Assembly (NCBI RefSeq): GCF_025950095.1
Contig: NZ_JAPDDR010000004.1
Span: forward strand, 372,001 to 436,000
DNA: 64,000 nt
Direction of reading: 5' to 3'
From: Luteolibacter rhizosphaerae
GTDB lineage: Bacteria > Verrucomicrobiota > Verrucomicrobiia > Verrucomicrobiales > Akkermansiaceae
The position numbers and the translations under genes were made by a program. Position 1 is the stretch's first letter. Every line of letters starts with the position of its first letter. This document shows, piece after piece, positions 25,267 to 33,633 of the stretch. The notes below the pieces were generated by a model. The model was not told the DNA's origin, made no database searches, and was given only the letters and a program-made list of their open reading frames with translations.

Positions 25267-26788
25267 CTTCCCATTCATCCAGGAATCCGCCGGTGGACTG
25301 GAATTCCAGCACCACGGCAGGGGCCAGATCGAGATCGATCTTCCCGGCCAGTTGCGATTCGATCTGCATGCGGCCCTCCGCAGCGCTGAGCGGCACACCG
25401 CTGATCCTGCCCACCGGCTGCATGTGCACGGTGATTGCGGATTCCGGCGTCTCCTCCGTCTTGCGGCGGCCTTCGCGGGCGAAGTGGATCTCCGCCACGT
25501 CCTGCATCGGGATCTTCAGCGAGGCATACTTGGCCTCGATCTCCACCTGGTTCTCATGGATCGAGCGGACCCTGCCGGAGAAACGGTCGGTGCCGTTGTT
25601 CAACAGCACGATGTCCTGCTGCTCGCTCTCCATGCTGCGGGCGGAGTCGGTCATGCCGTTCCACTCCGCGACCACGATGTCGGAGATGCGGATCTGCGTG
25701 GTGCCGCCCTGCACATGGAAGCCGAAGCCGCCGCCCGGTGCTTTGTATGAGGTGCCGGAAGGATCGGGTGCTTCACCCTCCTCCGCCGTGTACCACTGCA
25801 CCGCGAACTCGTTGTTGATGTAGACGGAGATGCTGCCCTCCTTGCGGTCGCAGCGGATCTCGAAAATCGCGTCGCCGGTATCCGGCAGTCGCACCGTGGT
25901 CGCCCCCACGCGCACACGCTCGACTTCGGGATTGCCCTCTTCATCGAAGCCGGTGCGCTGCAGGTGGACGTAACCGGAATTGAAGTTCAGCACGTAGGCG
26001 GTGCCGAAAAGCCGGGCGAAGTTCGGCATCATGCCGACCGGGGGGCGATCCTCGCCCTCATCGCCATCACCTTCTTTCTTCTTCGGCACGGGCTGGGTAA
26101 AATCCGCATGGAATGCCACCGCCACCGTCGGACGGGAACGCCAGCCGAGCTTGAAGCGCAGTAGCGAGCGGTCCGGCATGCCCGCATCGTAGGTCAGCGC
26201 ATCGCCACCGCCGCGCGAATACCAGGCCGCACCGGCGTGGGACCACGCGGGCTTGTTCTCCTCGTCGTCTTTCGGCTTTTTCTTGTTGTCCGCACGGGGA
26301 CCGGCTCCATCGGCTGCGAAAGGATCATCCCCGCCGCGATCCACCGGCACGATGTGCCAGCCCTTCTCATCGAAGGGGCCCGCGTAGAGCAAGCGCCCGC
26401 CGAAGGGGTTCGGGGAAATCGCCGCGATCGTATCGCGGGGCAGGGTGATGGTGCCCGCCGCGGTCGATTCAAGGGTCATCTCATGCTCGTCCGCCGCCGC
26501 CACCCTGCCGGGAATGCGGTCGCCATTCACCAGCGTGATATGGCAGGGATCGGTGAGCGGGGAGACCGGGCGCGCATTGCGCAGCACCACCTGCCGCACC
26601 TTGTCCCGCTGCAGCTCGATCGGTGCCGCGATGTCCGGACGCTCCCAGAAGATCTTCCCGCTGGGATTGATGCCGCCAAAGCGGCCTTCCAACTGGTCGC
26701 CGTTCGTGAAACGCAGATGGTCCTGCGCCTTCTCCTGGGCGAGGAGCGGCGTGGTGAATAGCGCGGCGATGGCCAGGCTTCGGATCAT
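25256..26788 (-). CDS. Exported jelly-roll protein flanked by beta repeats (paralogue A)
   Basis: A protein of 510 residues from the ATG at 26788, with signal peptide IRSLAIAALFTTPLLAQ. Two NGD-type units follow (LRFTNGDQLEGRFGGI, ITLVNGDRIPGRVAAA), then a larger jelly roll (about 120-400) carrying a disordered Lys/Asp-rich insert and CDRKEGSISVYINNEFA, then two units (IVLLNNGTDRFSGRVRSI and a weaker one). The stop of this gene overlaps the start of paralogue B. Its own ATG overlaps the stop of the toroid gene in an ATGA, which fixes the start. The expected location is periplasmic or outer surface. Confidence 0.8.
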   Translation of the reverse strand: MIRSLAIAALFTTPLLAQEKAQDHLRFTNGDQLEGRFGGINPSGKIFWERPDIAAPIELQRDKVRQVVLRNARPVSPLTDPCHITLVNGDRIPGRVAAADEHEMTLESTAAGTITLPRDTIAAISPNPFGGRLLYAGPFDEKGWHIVPVDRGGDDPFAADGAGPRADNKKKPKDDEENKPAWSHAGAAWYSRGGGDALTYDAGMPDRSLLRFKLGWRSRPTVAVAFHADFTQPVPKKKEGDGDEGEDRPPVGMMPNFARLFGTAYVLNFNSGYVHLQRTGFDEEGNPEVERVRVGATTVRLPDTGDAIFEIRCDRKEGSISVYINNEFAVQWYTAEEGEAPDPSGTSYKAPGGGFGFHVQGGTTQIRISDIVVAEWNGMTDSARSMESEQQDIVLLNNGTDRFSGRVRSIHENQVEIEAKYASLKIPMQDVAEIHFAREGRRKTEETPESAITVHMQPVGRISGVPLSAAEGRMQIESQLAGKIDLDLAPAVVLEFQSTGGFLDEWEDDL

Positions 26789-27891
26789 TTCTCGTAGATG
26801 GGAAGAAAGCGGTAATTCAGGGCCAGCGAAAGCAGGGATCCCGCGGTATTGAACGATTGGCCCTTGTTCCCCGGCCATGACCCGTCGCGGGCCTGGATGG
26901 TGGAGAGGTAGCGGATGTTCTTGGTATTCCATTCGTTCCAAGTCTCCGGATCCGCATGGAAGAGCGCCTGCGACATGTAATACTCGAAGTAGTAGGGGTA
27001 GTGCCGGTCGCGGTAGGACATCTGGCCTTTCAGGAAGTCTAGGGAGGATTGGAAGCCCTTGCCCTCCTTCTCCTTCGCCAGCGCGAGACAGAGCACGCCG
27101 ATGGCGGTCAGGGTGGGCTTGCCACCGCTGGCCGAGGTGTAGCCGTAGGAGCCATCGCCGCCGCGGCAGCGTGCCATGTAGGCCAGACCCTTCTTGAGTG
27201 CCTCGTCCGGCACCGGCAGGCCGGCATTGCGCGCGGCATAGAGCGCCACCAGTTGGCAGCCGGAGACGGTGGTATCCGCGTCCGTGCTATCGGGTGTGTA
27301 GCGCCATGCCTCGGAGCGGTTCCGCTTCTGGGCGCTGAGGATGAGTTCCACGCTTTTCTTGAGCGCGGGGGCGACCTTCGGGTTGTCCACCGCGCCGTAT
27401 GCCTCCGCCAGCGCCAGCGTGGCGAAGCCATGGTTATACATGCTGTTGCCGATGTAACCGTTGGTCTGGTTCTGCTGGCTCAGGATATAGTCGAGTCCCT
27501 TGGCAATGACACCGGCATACATGCCGTGGTTCGGGTCCTCGCCGTGGGCCAGAAAGGCGATCACGCAGAGCCCGACCACGCCAGGCTCGCTGCCCATGCT
27601 GTCGTTCCAGCAGCCCTGCTGGTTCTGGTTTTTCGCCAGGTAAGCGAGGCCGCGGTCGAACATGGTGTCCACCTGTGCCGGCACCGGATCGTCCGGACGG
27701 CGGGGAAGGTCTTGGGCGGAAGCAACGGGTGAGAGCAGCAGGGGAATGACGAATGCCGAATTCGCGAATGCCGAATGAAGTGTTCTGAAGAATGAGAATG
27801 TCTTGCCCCGCGCAATCGCCTGCCCCTTTCCCGAAACACGACCTTCGTCATTCGGAAATTCTGAATTCGTCATTATTCTTCTCCCTCTCAT
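26785..27891 (-). CDS. Exported prenyltransferase/squalene-oxidase-repeat protein
   Basis: A protein of 368 residues. The mature part (from about 62) is an alpha/alpha toroid with the terpene-cyclase/prenyltransferase repeat pattern: LAYLAKNQNQQGCWNDS, LDYILSQQNQTNGYIG, LAYMARCRGGDGSYGY and LSTIQARDGSWPGN (QW-like). The DxDD acid motif of squalene-hopene cyclases is not evident, so enzymatic activity is doubtful; a scaffold role is possible. The long N-terminal region (about 5-49) is encoded by an inverted repeat, and the signal-peptide core (ANSAFVIPLLLSPVASA) lies partly in it. The ATG overlaps the preceding stop (ATGA), which supports this start. Confidence 0.82.
   Translation of the reverse strand: MRGRRIMTNSEFPNDEGRVSGKGQAIARGKTFSFFRTLHSAFANSAFVIPLLLSPVASAQDLPRRPDDPVPAQVDTMFDRGLAYLAKNQNQQGCWNDSMGSEPGVVGLCVIAFLAHGEDPNHGMYAGVIAKGLDYILSQQNQTNGYIGNSMYNHGFATLALAEAYGAVDNPKVAPALKKSVELILSAQKRNRSEAWRYTPDSTDADTTVSGCQLVALYAARNAGLPVPDEALKKGLAYMARCRGGDGSYGYTSASGGKPTLTAIGVLCLALAKEKEGKGFQSSLDFLKGQMSYRDRHYPYYFEYYMSQALFHADPETWNEWNTKNIRYLSTIQARDGSWPGNKGQSFNTAGSLLSLALNYRFLPIYEK
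27744..27878. repeat. Inverted AATGACGAA-type repeat inside coding sequence
   Basis: The left arm (27744-27800) reads GAATGACGAATGCCGAATTC and continues to AATGAGAATG; the right arm (27844-27878) contains TTCGTCATTCGGAAATTC and GAATTCGTCATT. The arms are imperfect inverted copies of GAATGACGAATTC-type modules. The element lies entirely within the first 50 codons of the toroid-protein gene, in frame, with no stop. Confidence 0.7.
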
Positions 27892-28532
27892 TTCGCCAGT
27901 TTCTCCGCCTCGCGGTTGTATGCGTCCAAAGCTTGTTGGAATTCCTTCGGCAGGGCTTGGCCTGCGGTGCCGGATGCCTTCGGCACGCGGCGTTCCTCGG
28001 TCTTGCCACCTGCGGCAGCTCCGCCATTGGCACCGTTCGCCGTGTCGGAGAGACCGGTCGAGCCCTCGCCGTCGCCTTGTTGGCTCGGCTTGCCGCCGGG
28101 TTGTCCTCCCGGTTGCTCGCCATCCGGGGACATGCCGAGCATGCGCTGCATCATGTCCATCATCGCGCCGCCGCTTTCACCCTGCTGCTGGCCGTTCTCG
28201 GATTGCTGTTGCTTCTGCCGTTCCTTGGCCGCGGCGAAGATCTTTTCGATGACGTCCGTTTCCGCCGCGATCGTCACGCCGCCGGTGTCGTGCTCCAGCA
28301 GCATGCCGGAGGCTTCGTCCATTGCGTCGTTCACACCTTCTAACAGTTCGATCACCGTCGGCTGCGTTTGCTCGATGATGAGCTGCTGCACGTCCGCGGC
28401 CAGTTCGTCCTGCTTCTCCGCCAGCTCACGGGCACCTTCCTGGTGCTGCGCGATCTTCGTCGCCAGATCGGCCTTTTCTTCCTCAGCCGTGGCCAGCACG
28501 GCGGACAGGATCAAGAGAGCGGCGGCTTTCAT
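27888..28532 (-). CDS. Small exported Gln/Gly-rich helical protein
   Basis: A protein of 214 residues with a signal peptide (KAAALLILSAVLATA). The mature part begins with a predicted helical, Glu/Gln-rich region (about 18-115, KADLATKIAQHQEGARELAEKQ), then a disordered Gln/Gly/Ser-rich stretch with GGQPGGKPSQQGDGEGSTG, and ends with a short helix (FQQALDAYNREAEKLAK). It overlaps both neighbours by four bases (ATGA), so it is firmly part of the operon. Family unknown. The layout suggests a periplasmic linker or chaperone-like partner of the large coiled-coil protein encoded upstream. Confidence 0.75.
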   Translation of the reverse strand: MKAAALLILSAVLATAEEEKADLATKIAQHQEGARELAEKQDELAADVQQLIIEQTQPTVIELLEGVNDAMDEASGMLLEHDTGGVTIAAETDVIEKIFAAAKERQKQQQSENGQQQGESGGAMMDMMQRMLGMSPDGEQPGGQPGGKPSQQGDGEGSTGLSDTANGANGGAAAGGKTEERRVPKASGTAGQALPKEFQQALDAYNREAEKLAK

Positions 28533-31141
28533 GGTTTGGTCTCTGAGGGCTTTCCTTCGTAAGAGCGGCGCAGGGTTTCCAGCGCGCGGGTGCGGGCCCG
28601 GATGTCCTGCTCCTGCTGGATCATTTTCATGACCCGCAGCATGAACTCGAAATCTTCATCCTCGTTGGCTCCGGCGCTGCCCGCACCGCCACCGCCTTGG
28701 CCGTTCTTCTGCTCGCCTTCGAGCAGCTTGGCCCACTCCTTGAGCTTTTCCGCCCACGCTCCGGAGGACTGGCGGGCCACGCCGCCGTGATTCAGTTCGA
28801 GTTCGCCGCGCAGATCCTCCAGCGCAAGATCGATCCGCGACTCGGTCATCGCGTCCAGGATCTTGCGATAGGCTTCCTTGTTCGTGCGGGTGAAGAAGTG
28901 GTTCAGATCCTCTTGGATCCAGCGCACGTCGGAAGTCGTGTTCGCCTGCTGGCGGATCACGTCGGAAAGCAGGCCCTCGTCCTTGGGGTCGAGTTCGTCG
29001 CGGGACAGTCCGCCGGTGCGACCGATGTTCTCCCAAACGCTGATGCCGATGCCCTCCTGCTCGGTAGCCGCCTTCTTCAGGCGGTTCACGAAGGTGCTGG
29101 CCTCGAAGCGCTGGTTCGCGTCGTTCGCCTTGTTCACCGCATCCTGCATCTTCTCGAGCGCCTGCTTCTGCTGCTCGACGGCATCTTCCATGTTTTCCTG
29201 TGCCTTCTCGTCGGTGTTCCGCTGGTCCTGTGCCTCGCCCAGCTTCTTCTCCACCTCCGGCATGTCCTTCTGCGAGAGCTCCTGCATCGACTGCATCGAC
29301 TCCGCCATCTTCTTCATGGTCTCCTTGTCGATCGAGCCGTTGCGCGCGCTGCCCTTGAAGAGTTCTTCCATCTTCTCGGCCAGCTCCTTCATCTTCTCGG
29401 CCTGCTGGCCCTCGGCATCCTGCTGGGCCTCCATGCGCTTCAGGTTTTCATCCTTCTTGCGCTCCTCGGGGCTCATCTTTTCCAGCCGCTGGTTTTCCTC
29501 GTAGAGATTGCGCTCGCGACGGGCCAAATCCTCCAGCTCGCCGATCACCCGGTCGAACTGCGTCTTGAGCATCTGCGCGTGCTCGTCGTGCGTGAGCACG
29601 AAGAGCGTCACCGGCTCCGAGTAGGCGCGCTGCCTGCCCGGCAGGTAATCCTCCGCCCATGCCCGCAGGGTCAGCTTCTGCGGCGTGATCTTGAAGGCCG
29701 CGGGGGAGAAGGAGGCATTCGCCGCCAGCCGGGTCATCTCCGGACCGCCGCTGCCCAGTTCGATCTCGCCGGTAGCCGGCGTCTGGTCGGTGGCCCGGGT
29801 GAATTCCCCGCGCCATTCGATCCCGATCCTGCGGATGCCGAAGTCATCCTCCGACAGCGTCTCGAAATCCACCGTCTCCTCAGGCAGCATCACATGCTGG
29901 CGCGGCAGGCCCTGGATGTAGATGCCCGGCGGCTGATCCGGCAGGGAATCGACCCGGATCTCGAAACCCTTCTCACCATCCAGCCCGATCGAGTCGCGCC
30001 AGTGCATCGGCATCGCGAAGCCTTCTTCCGCCAGCGTGATTTCCGGCGTGCGGGCCTTGGGGCCCTCCACCCCCATCGCGCCCTCGTCGCCGTGCTCGGA
30101 AGCATCCAGCCTCAGCGGGCCGTAAGTCGCGCTGGAAAGCTCGCGGGTGGCTTCGACCGTAACCCGCACCTTGCTGCCTTGCACGGCGGAAAGGACACCC
30201 GAGCCCAGATCCAACTCCTTGTCCGGGCGTTGCAGGTAGTCCGGGTGCTTCACGCTGCCCCAGACCTTCGTGATTGCGGGGCGCAGGGTCGGTGTCACGC
30301 GGATGAAGTGCTTCGCGTCTCCGATCTCCACCTTCAGTAAGCCCGGGTCCTGCTGCGCGGGGAACTCGAAGCGGTAGTGATCCTCCTGCAGCGTGGCGCT
30401 CACCGCGTCCTGCCGGCCGTAGCGGGCCTCACCGGATTCCGGGCGCCATTCGCTGTCCTTGGCCAGTTTGAGGTTCAGGGAAAAGGCCTCGCCCTGTGGC
30501 ACCGGCAGATCGGTCGGCACGTTCTCCAGACTGGTGAAAGTGTAGCGCGGGGAAGGGGAGAGCGGCATCAGCCAGCGCTTCAGCGAGCTCATGCCCGCCT
30601 TCGGCGCGAAAATAAGGGCACCCGTGGCCGTCAGGAAAAGGGCGATCACCGCAAGGGTCCACGAACGCTGGCGGGATACCGGCAGCGCCTCGTCGAGCTT
30701 TCGCTTCTGAGCCTCCTCCGCCACCCGCTGCATGGCCGCAGCCCGCAGGCGCGGTGAGAGCGTGTCCGCATTCTCGACCTGTTGCTGCAGTTCCACGACC
30801 CCCAGCAAACGGTCGCCCAGCCCGGGGTAGCGGCGCGCGATCAGCCGCGCCAACTCGCTCTCCCGGCGGTGCTTCCACACCCAGCGGTGCATCCACAGCG
30901 GAGCGAAGACCGCCATCAGGGAGGTGCCGCCGAGCAGGATGATCAAGCGGACCAGCGCCGGCGTCTGCCAGACCCGGTCGAGGGCGAAAACCAGCAGGAA
31001 AGAAAACAGCAGCCCGAAGAAGCCCGCCAGAATCGCTTCCGCGATCTTCGCGCGCCAAAGCTGCCGGCGGAACGCGTCCAACTGCTGGCGCAGCGACTCA
31101 GGGATCGGGATTTCCACCGGCGTTTGCGGGTCTTCTGCCAT
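28529..31141 (-). CDS. DUF4175-like inner-membrane protein with periplasmic coiled coil
   Basis: A protein of 870 residues from the ATG at 31141. Two close transmembrane helices lie at about 35-80 and a third at about 165-190, then a periplasmic beta-rich region (about 200-500) with Ig-like segments such as YTFTSLENVPTDLPVPQGE and a long charged Gln/Glu/Met/Lys-rich coiled coil (about 510-720), ending in a Gly-rich, acidic tail. This resembles DUF4175-type proteins found next to vWA/MoxR gene sets in planctomycetes and verrucomicrobia, though those partners are absent. It is the first gene of the six-gene operon; promoter elements upstream are not clear. Confidence 0.78.
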   Translation of the reverse strand: MAEDPQTPVEIPIPESLRQQLDAFRRQLWRAKIAEAILAGFFGLLFSFLLVFALDRVWQTPALVRLIILLGGTSLMAVFAPLWMHRWVWKHRRESELARLIARRYPGLGDRLLGVVELQQQVENADTLSPRLRAAAMQRVAEEAQKRKLDEALPVSRQRSWTLAVIALFLTATGALIFAPKAGMSSLKRWLMPLSPSPRYTFTSLENVPTDLPVPQGEAFSLNLKLAKDSEWRPESGEARYGRQDAVSATLQEDHYRFEFPAQQDPGLLKVEIGDAKHFIRVTPTLRPAITKVWGSVKHPDYLQRPDKELDLGSGVLSAVQGSKVRVTVEATRELSSATYGPLRLDASEHGDEGAMGVEGPKARTPEITLAEEGFAMPMHWRDSIGLDGEKGFEIRVDSLPDQPPGIYIQGLPRQHVMLPEETVDFETLSEDDFGIRRIGIEWRGEFTRATDQTPATGEIELGSGGPEMTRLAANASFSPAAFKITPQKLTLRAWAEDYLPGRQRAYSEPVTLFVLTHDEHAQMLKTQFDRVIGELEDLARRERNLYEENQRLEKMSPEERKKDENLKRMEAQQDAEGQQAEKMKELAEKMEELFKGSARNGSIDKETMKKMAESMQSMQELSQKDMPEVEKKLGEAQDQRNTDEKAQENMEDAVEQQKQALEKMQDAVNKANDANQRFEASTFVNRLKKAATEQEGIGISVWENIGRTGGLSRDELDPKDEGLLSDVIRQQANTTSDVRWIQEDLNHFFTRTNKEAYRKILDAMTESRIDLALEDLRGELELNHGGVARQSSGAWAEKLKEWAKLLEGEQKNGQGGGGAGSAGANEDEDFEFMLRVMKMIQQEQDIRARTRALETLRRSYEGKPSETKP

Positions 31142-31296
31142 GGGGATTACGCAATAAACGTCGGATGTTTCATCTGCTTTACCAACCTCGCAGGGGAAAG
31201 GTCGGAATTCCAGCGGATTTCTCGCGACCCGAAACCTGTCTTTGGCCCGATTTTCCCGTAGGAGACGCCATTTCACGGGGGTGCCGGGAACGGGTC

Positions 31297-31908
31297 TCAG
31301 TCCCCCACATACGGGTTTCCAGCACGTTCCGCGCCGATCGTCGTGGCCGGACCGTGGCCGGGGTAGACTTGAGTCGGGTTTGGCAGGGCGAAAAGCTTGC
31401 CCCGGATCCCGTCCACCAGTTGGCCCATGTTCCCTCCCGGCAAGTCGGCACGACCGATCGAGCCGGCGAAGAGGGTGTCACCAGAGTAGAGCTCGCCGCT
31501 TTCGGTCGCAAAGAAGGTCACGCTATCCGGCGCATGTCCGGGGACATGGGCCAAGCCGAGCATCAGGCCGCCGATCTCCAAGCGCTCCGTGCCCTCCAGC
31601 AGTTCGTCCACCTGGTAGGGCTCGACATGGATGGGCATGCCCCATGAGCGGACCCGTTCCTCCAGGGTGAGTTCGATGGAGTAGGGGGAAAATGCATAAA
31701 CCTTCGCCCCCATCGCGGCCACCTCGGCGGCATCTTCCACGTGATCGTAGTGCTGGTGTGTGAGCAGCAGCGCCACGGGCTTCACCCCGCGGGCCTCCAG
31801 CCATTGGGCTACCCCTTGGGGCGCATCCACCAGCACGTGACCGCCATCCGGGGTCTGGATCAGATAACCATTTGTCTGGACGAAACCACCGGTGAAGCAA
31901 TTAGGCAT
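31297..31908 (-). CDS. MBL-fold metallo-hydrolase (glyoxalase II-like)
   Basis: A protein of 203 residues with the metallo-beta-lactamase fold. Metal ligands appear as HQHYDH (H51, H53, D55, H56), H125 in LAHVPGHAPD, D144 in YSGDTLF and H185 in VYPGHGP. The pattern is that of the glyoxalase II/YcbL-type hydrolases that act on thioesters or related small molecules. There is no signal peptide. It is upstream of the six-gene operon on the same strand with a gap of 155 bases, which is wide enough for a separate promoter, so co-transcription is uncertain. Confidence 0.9.
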   Translation of the reverse strand: MPNCFTGGFVQTNGYLIQTPDGGHVLVDAPQGVAQWLEARGVKPVALLLTHQHYDHVEDAAEVAAMGAKVYAFSPYSIELTLEERVRSWGMPIHVEPYQVDELLEGTERLEIGGLMLGLAHVPGHAPDSVTFFATESGELYSGDTLFAGSIGRADLPGGNMGQLVDGIRGKLFALPNPTQVYPGHGPATTIGAERAGNPYVGD

Positions 31909-31946
31909 GCCCGGATGAAGCTAGGCTCATGCCGGGCTGTCAAATC

Positions 31947-31966
31947 AGCGTCACCACCGCGCCTAC
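31947..31966. repeat. Terminal fragment of the palindromic dispersed repeat
   Basis: AGCGTCACCACCGCGCCTAC matches the right end of the 18554-18629 element at 17 of 20 positions. It contains the TAG stop codon of the LRR protein gene, whose frame ends in the repeat. Confidence 0.7.
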
Positions 31967-33612
31967 ATCCCGACCACCACCCGCACGAACTTCTTCCCGC
32001 TCCCTGCCGTGACAGTAGCCGTTCTCATCCCGTTCGCATCCGGAGTCGTGAGAGTCACTCCCTCGGTGCTCCAAGAGGAAAGATTTTCGCTGGCCTGCAC
32101 CGAGTAGCTGATGCCCTCCGCGTCGCCGTGGAAGCTCAGGCTCAGCGTCCCGCCGCTCACCACCGGCTGCGGCATGCTGCCGGCCAGGTTCGCATTCGGA
32201 TCGAGCCCGAAGGCATAGGCCATCAGCAGGCTCACGCCATCGCCATTCGGGTCGGAATCCAGCGAGGTGCCGGTGCTGAATCCATTCGCCGTGAGCCAGG
32301 TGGTGATCACCGTCTGGCCGCCGATCTCCTCTGCCGGATAGCCGAGCCAGGTGGGTGTGGTGAAGCCGCTGCTGGAGGTCTGGAAATAAACGGTGAAGCC
32401 CTCCGCCGTGCTGGCGAAGACATTCGTGCCCATCGCCGGGGCATTGCCGTTGAAGACGGCCGATTCCAGTTCGCGGCAGTGGTGGAAGGCATCGCTGCCG
32501 AGGCTGCTCAAGCTGGCGGGGAAACTCACTTCGCTCAGACCATCACAGCCTGCGAAGGCCCACTCGCCGATCGCGGTTGTTCCCTCCGGGATGCTCAGGA
32601 TGGTGATACTGCCCGCATAGTAGAAGGCATCCGCGGGGATGCTGGAAACACCTGCCGGAATGCTCATGCCGGTGAGTCCGTCACAGTGTGCGAAGGCACC
32701 GCTCGCCCAGCTGCTCACTCCGGCTGGGATGGCATAGCTCCCCGTCTTCGCCTCCGGGCACAGTAGCAGGGAAGTCTGGGCCTTGTTGAAGAGCACCCCG
32801 CCCGCGCTGCTGAAGCTCGGGTTCGCTGCCGCCACGGTGATGGCCGCCAGATTGCTGCAACCGCGCAGCACCTGCTCGCCCAGCGTGGTCAGTGCCGCGT
32901 TAATTCCGAAGCCCGTGATCCCCTTGCAACCGTGGAAGGCATCGTGACCCACCGAGCTCACCGCGTCCGGCAGGGTGAAGCTTGTCAGGGCGGTGCAGTT
33001 GTAGAAGGCGGAATCGCCGATCTTCGTCACGCCGGCGGGCAGTGAGACGGAGCTCAGCGCCCGGCATTCATGACACATCTGCGCCGGGATGAGGGAGACG
33101 CCGCTCGGAATCGTCAGCGCGCCGAGGCTCCGGCAGTTCAAGAAAGCCGACTCGCCGATGCCGCTCAGCGCGCTCGGCAAGCTCAGCGATGCTAGGCTGC
33201 GGCACTCCGCGAAGGCGGAATCCCCGATGCTCGTGACCGTTGCCGGGATCGTGACCGAGTTCAGGCTCGTGCAGCCTTGGAAGACCCCGTTCGGAATCAC
33301 CGTCGATCCGGCCGGGAGCGAGATCGAAAGGAGCCCGGTGCAACCTTGGAAGGCGGTCGCACCGATCTTCACCACGTTCGCCCCGCTGGCGAAGCTGATG
33401 CTGGTGATGCCCGTGCGGTCCTTGAAGGCGGAGCGCCCGATCTGGGTGACATTGAAGCCGCCCAGCGTGGCCGGCACCGTGACCGCCCCGCTCGGCTCCA
33501 CGAAGAAGCCGGTGATGATCGTTTTGCTCTCCACCACCGTGTAGGTGAAGGATTGCGCGAGAGCGGCCCCGCAGAGCAGCGGGACGAGGGCGAGGAATCG
33601 GAGCGATTTCAT
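31963..33612 (-). CDS. Exported BspA-type leucine-rich repeat (LRR_5) protein
   Basis: A protein of 549 residues with a signal peptide (RFLALVPLLCGAALA). About a dozen LRR_5 units follow, each of 23 residues with the pattern I-x-x-x-A-F-x-x-C-x-x-L-x-x-h-x-h-P (for example IGDSAFAECRSLASLSLP). The C-terminal part (about 430-549) is a module seen in many verrucomicrobial exported proteins: WLTANGFSTGTSLDSDPNGDG, a short acidic linker, then a beta domain with ISYSVQASENLSSWSTEG. These repeats bind proteins or surfaces in other bacteria. The stop codon TAG lies in a dispersed-repeat fragment. Confidence 0.88.
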   Translation of the reverse strand: MKSLRFLALVPLLCGAALAQSFTYTVVESKTIITGFFVEPSGAVTVPATLGGFNVTQIGRSAFKDRTGITSISFASGANVVKIGATAFQGCTGLLSISLPAGSTVIPNGVFQGCTSLNSVTIPATVTSIGDSAFAECRSLASLSLPSALSGIGESAFLNCRSLGALTIPSGVSLIPAQMCHECRALSSVSLPAGVTKIGDSAFYNCTALTSFTLPDAVSSVGHDAFHGCKGITGFGINAALTTLGEQVLRGCSNLAAITVAAANPSFSSAGGVLFNKAQTSLLLCPEAKTGSYAIPAGVSSWASGAFAHCDGLTGMSIPAGVSSIPADAFYYAGSITILSIPEGTTAIGEWAFAGCDGLSEVSFPASLSSLGSDAFHHCRELESAVFNGNAPAMGTNVFASTAEGFTVYFQTSSSGFTTPTWLGYPAEEIGGQTVITTWLTANGFSTGTSLDSDPNGDGVSLLMAYAFGLDPNANLAGSMPQPVVSGGTLSLSFHGDAEGISYSVQASENLSSWSTEGVTLTTPDANGMRTATVTAGSGKKFVRVVVGM

Positions 33613-33633
33613 GTGCGCGTCTCTTGAGGGTTC

